Below, in pieces: positions 1-6,725 of a DNA stretch of 11,683 nucleotides. Under the pieces are notes generated by a model, which saw nothing but the letters and a program-made list of their open reading frames with translations, had not been told where the DNA came from and did not search any database. Numbering within the stretch: position 1 is the first letter of the stretch; each line of letters begins with the position of its first letter. Source of the stretch: Candidatus Uhrbacteria bacterium RIFOXYB12_FULL_58_10 (GTDB taxonomy: Bacteria > Patescibacteriota > Patescibacteriia > 2-12-FULL-57-11); NCBI GenBank assembly GCA_943359495.1, contig CALRHY010000017.1, forward strand, positions 1 through 11,683, written 5' to 3'. The position numbers and the translations under genes were made by a program.

Positions 1-2
1 TT

Positions 3-230
3 CTTGCTTTGCAGACCTTGCTTGCGCAACATCCTGATGATGAGCAGGCACAAGCGGTCCTTGCTGGCGTTTTGGAATCCGTCCACCGTCTCGATGAAGC
101 CAAAGTGTTGTATCAAAAACTTCAGACCGTCCACCCAGAAAACACGACGTTCCAACAAAATCTTTCGCGCATTGATGCTGCGCTTGAAGCAGCACGTGTG
201 TCCTCGACGCCAGCGACGACGCAACAGTAG
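3..230 (+). CDS. TPR-repeat protein, C-terminal end (5' partial)
   Basis: This is the last 75 codons of a gene that begins before the window; the frame is open from the first base and stops with TAG at 228-230. The visible part has the helix-turn-helix spacing of tetratricopeptide repeats: one repeat around AVLAGVLESVHRLDEAKVLY followed by QKLQTVHPEN, with the small/aromatic residues and the Pro that normally ends a TPR unit, then a further helix ending in DAALEAAR. The last residues (VSSTPATTQQ) are a polar, probably disordered tail. TPRs are protein-protein interaction scaffolds, so the partner and the role cannot be told from this fragment. The next gene starts 2 bases after the stop, suggesting cotranscription and translational coupling. 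The family call is fairly safe; whether the protein is membrane-anchored or secreted is unknown. Confidence 0.7.
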   Translation, partial: LALQTLLAQHPDDEQAQAVLAGVLESVHRLDEAKVLYQKLQTVHPENTTFQQNLSRIDAALEAARVSSTPATTQQ

Positions 231-232
231 CT

Positions 233-919
233 ATGGAACGCGTCGTCATTCCTACAGAAGACGGAGTGGAAATCGTCGGCGCATGGCTGCCTGTCACTGC
301 ACCACGTGGTGTCGCGCTGTTACTGCACATGATGCCGGCGACAAAAGAGTCATTTCTTCCGTTGCAGAAACAGTTAGCCGACGCACAGATTGCAAGCCTG
401 GCCATAGATTTGCGCGGACACGGCGAGAGTACGAAGGGTCGTGAAGGAGTCCGACTCGGGTATCAAGATTTTGCTGACAGTGGACATCAAGAATCCGCCC
501 GAGATGTTGCTGCAGCGGCTGCGTGGGTTCTCAAACAGACTGGCCTGCACCACGACCACCTGGTTTTTTGTGGCGCATCTATTGGCGCAAATCTCGCGCT
601 TGCATATACAGCAGCACACCCAGACATTCCGGCAGTCGCCACACTCTCACCCGGGCTCATCTACCGTGGCATCGCCGCAACTCCCGCAGTAACGTCACTC
701 CTTCGTTCACAAAATCTCCTGCTCATCGCAAGCGAAGAAGATGCCTACTCCGCAGACTCCATAGAAAAGCTCGCCGAGCGTTGCCTCGCAAAAGCAAAAG
801 TCATCCGTCTTCAGGATGCAGGGCACGGAACAGCGATGTGGGAAAAAGAATCAGGGTTAATACAAACCATTGTTGATTGGTTTGTCGTTGCACTTTTTCC
901 GTCTCACCCATCCCCTTGA
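233..919 (+). CDS. alpha/beta hydrolase (serine esterase/lipase-like)
   Basis: A 228-residue single-domain alpha/beta hydrolase, probably cytoplasmic since no signal peptide is seen. The nucleophile elbow GASIG is at residues 114-118 (Ser116). The strand-turn DLRGHGES at 59-66 is the conserved segment before it. The acid is likely Asp170 (in IASEEDAYS) and the catalytic histidine His198 (in DAGHGT), giving a complete Ser-Asp-His triad in the right order. The oxyanion segment reads LHMMP (31-35) instead of the more usual HG. The N-terminal GVEIVGAWLP resembles the start of the dienelactone hydrolase/BAAT-like and S9-like esterases; the substrate cannot be told. The ATG lies 2 bases after the TPR gene's stop, with no Shine-Dalgarno sequence, so reinitiation is likely. 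The last residues (HPSP) and the TGA stop lie inside a palindromic repeat (909-935), so the repeat forms the protein's C-terminus. Confidence 0.85.
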   Translation: MERVVIPTEDGVEIVGAWLPVTAPRGVALLLHMMPATKESFLPLQKQLADAQIASLAIDLRGHGESTKGREGVRLGYQDFADSGHQESARDVAAAAAWVLKQTGLHHDHLVFCGASIGANLALAYTAAHPDIPAVATLSPGLIYRGIAATPAVTSLLRSQNLLLIASEEDAYSADSIEKLAERCLAKAKVIRLQDAGHGTAMWEKESGLIQTIVDWFVVALFPSHPSP

Positions 920-935
920 AGAAGGGGATCCACGA
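909..935. repeat. Palindromic repeat, copy 1 (short)
   Basis: A 27-base stretch identical to 2353-2379. Its core is a perfect 8-bp hairpin, ATCCCCTT (910-917), loop GAAG, AAGGGGAT (922-929). It overlaps the 3' end of the hydrolase gene, whose TGA stop begins at 917. No T-run follows, so it does not look like a normal intrinsic terminator, though it could stabilise the mRNA 3' end. Sequence to the right of 935 differs from copy 2, so this copy is partial or degraded. Confidence 0.75.
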
Positions 936-1231
936 TGTCGGTACCGATCTCATGGTTCGCCCGACATTCTTTTGGCGAATCCCAAAAGAACCAAAAAGAT
1001 TTTGGGGGATGGCGAAACTCGTATTATAAATGCGCCCTCCGCGAGTTCTTTCTGTGGAAGTCTTACAAAGAACGACATTGCTTACCGTCTGTCACAGGGC
1101 TGATTAAGCAACTGGCTCCGGGCAGAACCAAGGTGCTCAAACAGTCGCCGTCCCCCAAACCCCCTAACGGCATCGATCGATTGGTCGCGACTCTTGACCA
1201 AACCCCCGCTCTTTCTTAGACTGCGGTACTT
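920..1231. other. Gene-free spacer with tandem hairpins, hydrolase to mnmA
   Basis: I see no convincing gene here. Direct reading shows a chain of inverted repeats: ATGTCGG/CCGACAT (935-941 with 961-967), TTCTTTTGG/CCAAAAGAA (967-975 with 982-990), CCAAAA/TTTTGG (991-996 with 1000-1005), AACTCG/CGAGTT (1016-1021 with 1042-1047) and GTTCTTT/AAAGAAC (1045-1051 with 1067-1073). The last two compete for bases 1045-1047. From about 1090 to 1170 there is little structure. Two short palindromes, ATCGATCGAT (1172-1181) and GTCGCGAC (1184-1191), sit just upstream of the mnmA -35 box. The stretch could be a non-coding RNA, a decayed palindromic element or merely an untranslated region; I cannot assign it to a known RNA family, and no tRNA-like T-loop was found. 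Confidence 0.5.
1194..1222 (+). promoter_or_regulatory. Promoter of mnmA (nearly leaderless)
   Basis: A -35 box TTGACC (1194-1199, 5 of 6 matches to consensus) and a -10 box TAGACT (1217-1222, 4 of 6) are separated by exactly 17 bases. Transcription should start around 1229, only a few bases before the ATG at 1232. There is no Shine-Dalgarno sequence, in keeping with a leaderless or near-leaderless mRNA. Palindromes at 1172-1181 and 1184-1191 are placed where an operator could be. Confidence 0.6.
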
Positions 1232-2326
1232 ATGGCGTTTTCTGATACCGCACAACAAAAGACGGTTCTGCTTGCTTTATCTGGCGGCGTGGACTCAGCA
1301 GTGGCTGCATTGCTTTTGCAAAAGCAGGGGTTTCGTGTTGTTGGGGCATTCATGAAAATGTGGTCGGACACCAAGGACTTGCAAGGCCACTGCATTTGGA
1401 AGTCTGAGCGGCGGGACGCATACGTAGTCGGAGCCAAATTAGGGATCCCGGTCATGACCTTGGATTTTGAAGAGGCCTATCGTCGTGACGTTTTGGAAAC
1501 GTTTTTTACTGCCTACGAAGCGGGCGAAACACCGAATCCGGATATTTTGTGCAACAGCCGCATTAAATTTCCCTTGTTACGCAAGGCTGCCACAGAGCAG
1601 GGGATTGCTTGGATTGCGACCGGACACTATGCGCGCATTGGCGAACGCGCTGACGGAACCAAAGAACTCCGTTGCGCTGTTGATGAAGAAAAAGACCAGA
1701 CGTATTTTCTGTCCGGTTTAGCGCAAGCCGATCTCGCACAGACGCTTTTTCCGATCGGTGACTTTGTAAAAAAGGACGTGCGGCAGATGGCCCAGGATGC
1801 TGGCTTAGATGTCTGGGATAAACGATCGACACGCGGCATTTGTTTTGTTGGCAAGGTAGATATGCCGTCGTTTTTAGCACAGCGCATTCCCGAACGCGCA
1901 GGAGAAATCCGTCATGTTGATGGACGTATTGTCGGTGAACATCACGGTTTGCATCAATGGACGATCGGTCAGCGGCACGGCTTGGCGATCGGTGGCGGTG
2001 ATCCGTTGTTTGTTGTCGAGAAAGATCTTGAAAAAAATATTGTGTTTGTGAGCGAACAAGAAAAAGATCTTGATGTCACAGAAGCAACGATCGGTGATAT
2101 TCATTGGATTGCCGGAGCGCCGACATCCGATGTCGGCGTGTTTGCTAGGCCGCGGTATCGGGCCCCGCTCGTCTCCGTGCGAATTGTTGGCGACATGGTG
2201 CTCTTTGGTGAACCGCAACGCGCCGTCACTCCTGGGCAGCAGATTGTTTTTTACGCAGAAGGAAAGTGTCTCGGAGGCGCAACAGTGGTCCGGGTTCCGT
2301 CGCGGATTCCCGTTAGTGTATACTAA
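1232..2326 (+). CDS. mnmA: tRNA-specific 2-thiouridylase MnmA
   Basis: This cytoplasmic enzyme uses ATP and a persulfide sulfur to turn U34 of the tRNAs for Lys, Glu and Gln into 2-thiouridine, which tunes wobble decoding. The 364-residue length is normal for the family. The PP-loop SGGVDS is at 17-22 and binds ATP. The first catalytic cysteine is Cys107 in NPDILCNSRIKF, and the second, which carries the persulfide, is Cys204 in STRGICFVG. Other family signatures are ATGHYAR (129-135), KDQTYFL (154-160), GEHHGLHQWTIGQRHGL (235-251) and a C-terminal beta-barrel ending in PGQQIVFYAEGKCLGGA. All key residues are intact. The ATG start is supported by the family N-terminus and by the promoter 10 bases upstream. 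It stands alone; the following gene is separated by a palindromic repeat. Confidence 0.95.
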   Translation: MAFSDTAQQKTVLLALSGGVDSAVAALLLQKQGFRVVGAFMKMWSDTKDLQGHCIWKSERRDAYVVGAKLGIPVMTLDFEEAYRRDVLETFFTAYEAGETPNPDILCNSRIKFPLLRKAATEQGIAWIATGHYARIGERADGTKELRCAVDEEKDQTYFLSGLAQADLAQTLFPIGDFVKKDVRQMAQDAGLDVWDKRSTRGICFVGKVDMPSFLAQRIPERAGEIRHVDGRIVGEHHGLHQWTIGQRHGLAIGGGDPLFVVEKDLEKNIVFVSEQEKDLDVTEATIGDIHWIAGAPTSDVGVFARPRYRAPLVSVRIVGDMVLFGEPQRAVTPGQQIVFYAEGKCLGGATVVRVPSRIPVSVY

Positions 2327-2349
2327 GATTCTCGGCCACAATCACCCCA

Positions 2350-2440
2350 TGTCATCCCCTTGAAGAAGGGGATCCACGACGCCGACCCGTGGATCCACCC
2401 GAAGGGTCCCCTTAGGGGCTGCCTGTTCGCTGGGATGACA
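2350..2440. repeat. Palindromic repeat element, copy 2 (MITE/REP-like)
   Basis: A 91-base element bounded by 9-bp terminal inverted repeats, TGTCATCCC (2350-2358) and GGGATGACA (2432-2440). Inside are nested hairpins: ATCCCCTT/AAGGGGAT (2354-2361 with 2366-2373), GGATCCACG/CGTGGATCC (2370-2378 with 2388-2396), ACCC/GGGT (2397-2400 with 2404-2407) and a CCCCT-T-AGGGG palindrome (2408-2418). Bases 2353-2379 match copy 1 exactly. No coding capacity is seen, so if mobile it would need a transposase in trans. It fills the gap between mnmA and the carboxypeptidase gene, ending 7 bases before the latter's ATG, so any leader RNA of that gene carries its 3' half. No clear target-site duplication is visible. 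Confidence 0.65.
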
Positions 2441-2447
2441 AAAAAAC

Positions 2448-3323
2448 ATGAAACGTATTTTTTTTACTGTTTTTGCAGCCGTTGCGCTTTTGTTGCCAGC
2501 TGGGGATATCTTTGCAGCAACAAAAATTCCTGCCCCTGTCCTCAAAAAAGGCGCAATAATTCCCGCGGAATCTTCGTTTACTGCCTCTTCGATCCTTGTT
2601 TTGGACGCAAAGTCTGGTGCCGTCCTTTATGAAAAGAGTCCGAATCTGGTTTGGCCAACCGCGAGTATCACCAAGTTGATGACGTCCGTCATTTTCATGG
2701 AGCAGAAGCCGAACATGGCAGAAGTGGTCGCGTTGACCGATGCAGACGAAGTCGGTGGCGGGCGGTTGCGGGTGGAAACAGGAACCACGTTGACCAAGAA
2801 AGATCTGCTCTATTGCGCATTGGTTGGTTCTGCGAACAATACCGCCACTGCCATGATGAACAACTCTGGCCTGACGCCAAAAGCGTTTATCAAGGAGATG
2901 AACATTCGTGCCAAGACGCTCGGCATGAACAAGACGACGTACGTCGATGCGTCCGGAATCGAAGTGGGGAATACGACTACAGCAACGGACATCGCGACAT
3001 TGGCGAAATATGCCTTCGCCAATCCAACTATTCAGCGCGCTGCGCAAACGGCAAGCTATCGGTTTTCGACGATCAAACCAGTGATTGATAAAACGATAAA
3101 AAATACCAACGCGTTGTTGCTTGACCCAAATAATGACCTCTGGATTTTGGATGGAAAGACTGGTTATCTCGAGGAAGCGCGGAACAATCTCGTCGTCCGC
3201 GTGCAGACGATGCAGAAGACGCATGAGTTGATCGTGGTCGTTCTTGGTGCTTCAACGAAACAGACGTCTTTTTCCGAAACCGAACGCCTGACCAAGTGGG
3301 CCTGGAAAAATTATGCATGGTAA
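2448..3323 (+). CDS. D-alanyl-D-alanine carboxypeptidase (peptidase family S11)
   Basis: A 291-residue penicillin-binding-type D,D-peptidase that trims the terminal D-Ala of peptidoglycan stem peptides, or cuts cross-links, outside the cytoplasmic membrane. The three active-site motifs of family S11 are present in order: SITK (73-76, nucleophile Ser73 and Lys76), SAN (128-130) and KTG (237-239). The N-terminus is a signal peptide: MKR, a hydrophobic stretch to about residue 18, then a likely cleavage site after Ala23. The C-terminal beta-sandwich domain and amphipathic anchor of DacA/PBP5 are missing, so this is a minimal catalytic form, probably released or held by partners. The start follows the palindromic element directly. 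A -10-like TATACT at 2319-2324, overlapping the mnmA stop, may drive it, but no good -35 accompanies it. Its end overlaps the next gene by 11 bases. Confidence 0.9.
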   Translation: MKRIFFTVFAAVALLLPAGDIFAATKIPAPVLKKGAIIPAESSFTASSILVLDAKSGAVLYEKSPNLVWPTASITKLMTSVIFMEQKPNMAEVVALTDADEVGGGRLRVETGTTLTKKDLLYCALVGSANNTATAMMNNSGLTPKAFIKEMNIRAKTLGMNKTTYVDASGIEVGNTTTATDIATLAKYAFANPTIQRAAQTASYRFSTIKPVIDKTIKNTNALLLDPNNDLWILDGKTGYLEEARNNLVVRVQTMQKTHELIVVVLGASTKQTSFSETERLTKWAWKNYAW

Positions 3324-3894
3324 ACAGCTTGCGAGCGTCATAATGAGCGTTGTCTTTTTTGGTTTCGGCTGCACAAAAAAGAACGACACACCATTCGTCT
3401 TGCCAACTAACCAACCGCCAGCGCCGATTGGTCAGAATACCAATGTTTCTCTCGAGCCAACGGTTGGTCTCCGTGTCTTTTTAGTCGCATTGGAAAACAG
3501 CGATGCCTGGAAAGCTGCTGGTAAAGATGACGCGACCATTGGTTGCAACGACCGTTTGATCCCATACCAATTCGTAGCCAAAGGAGATGCAACTGAGTCC
3601 AGCGAACGGTTGCGCCAAGCGTTGACTGGCTTGCTTGCTTTGCCTGCAGACAATGGTGGGCTTTCGAATATCTTGGCAAAAGGGAATCTCGCAGTCGGCG
3701 CCATCGCCGGCACAGCTGCGAGCGGTACCGTCAACATCACCGGCCAACTCAATTCCGGCGGCGTCTGCGACGATCCACGGATTCGTGCACAAATTGAAAA
3801 GACTGTGGCAGCGTATGGGAAATACGCAATTTCTTTGAATGGTTCCGTCTCAACTTGGCGCTGCTTTGGGGATATGAGCGGGGAGTGCAAGTAG
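3313..3894 (+). CDS. GerMN-domain lipoprotein
   Basis: A 193-residue exported protein. The N-terminus has a short basic part (MHGK), a hydrophobic stretch and Cys20 in the sequence FFGFGC, a weak lipobox, followed by a Thr/Pro/Asn-rich linker to about residue 50. Residues 52-180 match the GerMN (sporulation/germination) fold: strand VFLVAL, then IGCNDRLIPY (76-85), the helix around LRQALTGLLALPAD (100-113), the GTVNITGQL strand (138-146), SGGVCDDPRIRAQIEKT (148-164) and the terminal strand plus LNG (175-177). Cysteines 78, 152, 184 and 192 could form two disulfides outside the cell. GerMN domains are common in envelope proteins well beyond spore formers; their ligand is not firmly known. The ATG lies inside the last codons of the carboxypeptidase gene (11-base overlap), so the two are probably translated together. 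A start at 3343 would leave too short a signal peptide. Confidence 0.8.
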   Translation: MHGKQLASVIMSVVFFGFGCTKKNDTPFVLPTNQPPAPIGQNTNVSLEPTVGLRVFLVALENSDAWKAAGKDDATIGCNDRLIPYQFVAKGDATESSERLRQALTGLLALPADNGGLSNILAKGNLAVGAIAGTAASGTVNITGQLNSGGVCDDPRIRAQIEKTVAAYGKYAISLNGSVSTWRCFGDMSGECK

Positions 3895-3903
3895 ATTATT
3901 TGT

Positions 3904-4719
3904 ATGCTTTCCTCTTCCTTGTGGAAAATGTCTTTGCTCTTTTCCATCTTTCTTTTTCTTGGGGCAGGTTGTCGTCCGGCACAGTTACTTTTTGGAATTG
4001 ACTCTCGTTGTAACATTGACAAAAAAGTGGTTACAAAGGCGCTCAGGGAACATTCGTTACAGCCATGTTTGGAACTTCCGGAAAAAAAAGAAGGCCTTCG
4101 TTGTGGTTGGGATGAGGATGTGAGTACCGTGTGGCCACAGAAAGAGTGTTTCCGAGATTACACCCAAGAAGTCGACAGACCGAAAGATTGTGAGCTCCTG
4201 TCTTACTCCCAAGGCTTGTATGGTTGTATTGATCGGCTGGCACGCACGTTGTCCGATCCGACAATCTGCGAACCCAGAAAAAACCATACAGATGCGCCGC
4301 TCGGTTACAACTACTGTCTAGCCCTAGCAACACGTGATCCGGAAAAATGCATGGATATTCTTGAGCAAGACCAGGTGCGCCCGAGGGTTCATCTCGCCCG
4401 TACTGCAGCGACCTGTATACTTACCGTTGCCTCTCTTAAAAAAGACTATCGTATTTGTTTGACGATAGATGAAAAAACATTTCAAGAATTGATTCCTGGC
4501 GGCTGGCAGCCAATCCGAAATAGTTGTCTTTCGCACTTAGTTCAGTGCCGTCCGGAATATCGGACGCCGTCTGTTACAAAAGACGTTCTTTGTGACTTGA
4601 TGACTCCACGAATTTTCCCTAAGGAGTTTGGGGAAGTTTCTGAAGAGCAGAAAAAATCCTATACAGAAGTTGATATCAAAACCTGTTTGCGATCGAAACA
4701 AGCAAATGATTGTTCGTAA
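3904..4719 (+). CDS. Cysteine-rich lipoprotein of unknown function
   Basis: I do not recognise a named family. The 271-residue protein has a signal peptide with one Lys (residue 8), a strongly hydrophobic core (10-20) and a lipobox-like LGAGC, making Cys23 the likely lipidated residue. Beyond it are 16 more cysteines (36, 55, 67, 82, 96, 108, 122, 138, 149, 171, 185, 208, 215, 230, 261, 270), an even number, mostly 10-22 residues apart. Segments such as GLYGCIDRLARTLSDPTIC and YNYCLALATRDPEKC look like helical hairpins pinned by disulfides, reminiscent of degenerate C-x(10-15)-C repeats. It lies 9 bases after the GerMN gene and before a terminator, so it is the last gene of an envelope unit. 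The first ATG is chosen because the one at 3928 would remove the only positive charge before the hydrophobic core. Confidence 0.75.
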   Translation: MLSSSLWKMSLLFSIFLFLGAGCRPAQLLFGIDSRCNIDKKVVTKALREHSLQPCLELPEKKEGLRCGWDEDVSTVWPQKECFRDYTQEVDRPKDCELLSYSQGLYGCIDRLARTLSDPTICEPRKNHTDAPLGYNYCLALATRDPEKCMDILEQDQVRPRVHLARTAATCILTVASLKKDYRICLTIDEKTFQELIPGGWQPIRNSCLSHLVQCRPEYRTPSVTKDVLCDLMTPRIFPKEFGEVSEEQKKSYTEVDIKTCLRSKQANDCS

Positions 4720-4749
4720 TCTTTGATGAACACACTTCGTCAGATTTTT

Positions 4750-4789
4750 AGAAAAGAGGGATGACCACCCCTTTTCTCTTGTTGCTTTT
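4750..4789 (+). terminator. Rho-independent terminator of the envelope cluster
   Basis: The stem pairs 4750-4756 plus 4758-4760 with 4768-4777: ten base pairs with a single bulged A (4757) and a 7-base loop. A T-rich tail (CTTGTTGCTTTT) follows. It ends transcription from the carboxypeptidase, GerMN and cysteine-rich genes just before alaS. On the other strand the stem is followed by an A-run, so it should act only on + strand transcripts. Confidence 0.75.
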
Positions 4790-4807
4790 CCTTCAATTCG
4801 CTACACT
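4779..4807 (+). promoter_or_regulatory. Putative alaS promoter (nearly leaderless)
   Basis: A -10 box TACACT (4802-4807, 4 of 6) lies 9 bases before the alaS ATG. A weak -35 TTGTTG (4779-4784, 3 of 6) stands 17 bases upstream, inside the tail of the preceding terminator. The layout matches the mnmA and second infA promoters, which is the main reason to believe it. No Shine-Dalgarno sequence is present. Confidence 0.45.
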
Positions 4808-4816
4808 TTCCGAACT

Positions 4817-6718
4817 ATGACCACCGTAGAACTTCGTCAGAAATACCTGGATTTTTTTAAGAACCAAGGCCACGCGATTCTTCCTTCGGCCTCGCTTTTT
4901 CCTGAAAACGATCCTTCCACGCTCTTTACTGGCTCCGGCATGCAGCCGATGGTGCCGTATTTGTTGGGCGAGCGACATCCGGCTGGCGACCGTCTTGTCG
5001 ACAGTCAAAAATGTTTCCGTTCGCAAGACATTGAAGAAGTGGGCGATAATCGTCACACGACATTTTTTGAAATGTTGGGAAACTGGTCGCTCGGTTCTTA
5101 TTTCAAGGAAAAACAAATTCCTTGGATGTTTCAGTTTCTGACCAAAGAACTTGGGCTCGATCCGTCGCGTCTTTTTGTAACGGTTTTTCGTGGCAACGAC
5201 ACGCTGGCTATTCCGCGGGATACGGAGTCGGTCGCGCTCTGGAAAGAAGCGTTTGCTGGTGTCGGAATCACTGCAAACGATAAAGATTTCTCCGAGCGCG
5301 ACGGAATTGTAGAAGGCGATCGGATTTTCTATTACGATGAAAAGAAAAATTGGTGGTCGCGTTCTGGTGTCCCAGACAAGATGCCAATTGGCGAACCGGG
5401 CGGACCTGATACTGAAATGTTTTGGGATTTTGGTGCAGAAAAAAAATTCCACGAGCAATCTCCATTCGCAAAAGAAGTTTGTCATGTGAACTGCGATTGC
5501 GGCCGCTTCATGGAAATCGGCAACAACGTTTTCATGGAGTATCGGAAGACAGAAAATGGTTTCGAGAAACTCGTACAGCGAAACGTAGACTTTGGCGGCG
5601 GATTGGAACGCATGCTTGCGGCGACCGAAAATACGCCGGATGTCTTTTTGACGGATGCATTTTTGCCAATCATTCGTTTCATCGAAGAAAAAAGCGGCAA
5701 GAAATATAGCGGTGACGACGCGACAACACGCGCCTTTCGTATCATTGCCGACCACATTCGCGCTGCCACGTTTTTGATTGGCGATCCACGCGGCATGGGC
5801 CCATCGAATGTTGGGCAAGGGTATTTGATTCGCCGCCTCTTGCGCCGTGCTATTCGCGAGGGACGTCGACTCGGGATTAGTGGCACGTTTATGGTTTCTG
5901 TGGCAGATATTGTCATCACCAATTTTTCTGACGCATATGCAGAATTGACGACCAACGCGACACGTATTCGCGAAGAAATTGGTCGTGAGGAAGAAAAGTT
6001 TGGAAGGACGATTGAAAAGGGGATGAAAGAATTGGAAAAAATGTTGGTGGGTGGAACGGTTACTGGAGAACAGGCGTTTATTCTCTTTACGACCTACGGT
6101 TTCCCTTTGGAACTGACCGAAGAAGTCCTTGCCGAGCACGGTCATCACGTCGATCGTGAGGCATTTACTGCTGAGTTTAAGAAACACCAGGAGCTTTCTC
6201 GTTCTGCTAGCGCCGGTGCCTTCAAAGGTGGTTTGGCAGACCATTCTGCCGAGACAACGCGGTTGCACACAGCTACCCATTTGCTACATCGCGCTCTTCG
6301 AACGGTTCTCGGCGATCACGTTTGGCAGAAAGGCTCGAATATTACTGCGGAACGTCTGCGGTTTGATTTTTCACATACGCAAAAAATGACGCCAGAAGAA
6401 ATTGCTGCCGTGGAAAAAATGGTGAATGACGCGATTGTCGATGATCTGCCAATGCAATGTATGGAAATGACGGTTGAAGAAGCGAAAGCTTCCGGCGCAC
6501 TGGGATTTTTTGAAGACAAATATGCTCAGATCGTCGGCAATATTAAAGTATATATGGCGGGGGATGACGAGCGCGGTTTTTATTCAAAAGAAATCTGTGG
6601 TGGCCCGCACGTGACTCATACCGGCGAGCTCGGTTCCTTTAAGATTGAAAAAGAAGAAGCAGTTGCTGCCGGCATTCGACGCATCAAAGCGACGGTGACG
6701 GGGCCAGGCGCACGGTAA
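4817..6718 (+). CDS. alaS: Alanyl-tRNA synthetase, lacking the C-terminal C-Ala domain
   Basis: A class II synthetase that charges tRNA-Ala with alanine in the cytoplasm and hydrolyses mischarged Ser/Gly. Catalytic core: FTGSGMQPMVPYLLGERHP (37-55) at motif 1, TTFFEMLGNWSLGSYFKEK (81-99) at motif 2, and DFGGGLERML (258-267) at motif 3. The tRNA-recognition helical domain spans roughly 280-460. The editing (SAD) domain follows, with its complete zinc site: HTATH (His484, His488) and CGGPH (Cys594, His598). The protein ends at residue 633, about 15 residues after the editing fold; Escherichia coli AlaRS has 876. The whole coiled-coil/C-Ala part is missing, and the next gene begins 8 bases after the stop, so no remnant or frameshifted tail is left. 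An insertion with HVNCDCG around 223-229 adds three cysteines. The ATG is fixed by the family start VELRQKYLDFFKNQGH. Confidence 0.93.
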   Translation: MTTVELRQKYLDFFKNQGHAILPSASLFPENDPSTLFTGSGMQPMVPYLLGERHPAGDRLVDSQKCFRSQDIEEVGDNRHTTFFEMLGNWSLGSYFKEKQIPWMFQFLTKELGLDPSRLFVTVFRGNDTLAIPRDTESVALWKEAFAGVGITANDKDFSERDGIVEGDRIFYYDEKKNWWSRSGVPDKMPIGEPGGPDTEMFWDFGAEKKFHEQSPFAKEVCHVNCDCGRFMEIGNNVFMEYRKTENGFEKLVQRNVDFGGGLERMLAATENTPDVFLTDAFLPIIRFIEEKSGKKYSGDDATTRAFRIIADHIRAATFLIGDPRGMGPSNVGQGYLIRRLLRRAIREGRRLGISGTFMVSVADIVITNFSDAYAELTTNATRIREEIGREEEKFGRTIEKGMKELEKMLVGGTVTGEQAFILFTTYGFPLELTEEVLAEHGHHVDREAFTAEFKKHQELSRSASAGAFKGGLADHSAETTRLHTATHLLHRALRTVLGDHVWQKGSNITAERLRFDFSHTQKMTPEEIAAVEKMVNDAIVDDLPMQCMEMTVEEAKASGALGFFEDKYAQIVGNIKVYMAGDDERGFYSKEICGGPHVTHTGELGSFKIEKEEAVAAGIRRIKATVTGPGAR

Positions 6719-6725
6719 TAGTTGT

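Noticed and set aside
967..992. tRNA or other stable RNA suggested by GGTTC/GAATCCC-like strings on the minus strand
   Set aside because: No acceptor stem, anticodon arm or proper T-loop could be built around them.
935..1219. A 94-codon open frame (and an overlapping 77-codon frame at 870-1103) in the gap before mnmA
   Set aside because: Composition is unlike the neighbouring proteins, no domain is recognisable, it runs across the hairpin series and into the mnmA promoter, and the reading frame is not supported by a ribosome site.
1752..2093. Cluster of CGATCG sites in mnmA (1752, 1823, 1962, 1986, 2088) as a HIP1-like or uptake motif
   Set aside because: Four of the five are NCG-ATC-GGT codons for X-Ile-Gly where the protein needs them; the rest of the window shows only scattered copies.
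3892..3897. TAGATT before the cysteine-rich lipoprotein as another leaderless promoter
   Set aside because: No -35 box at 16-18 bases, spacing to ATG is 6 instead of 8-9, and the gene follows the GerMN gene within 9 bases, so cotranscription is simpler.
4793..6280. A 495-codon open frame on the minus strand opposite alaS
   Set aside because: alaS is certain on the + strand; long antisense frames arise from its codon bias. The translated product is rich in Phe, Arg and His without any family features.
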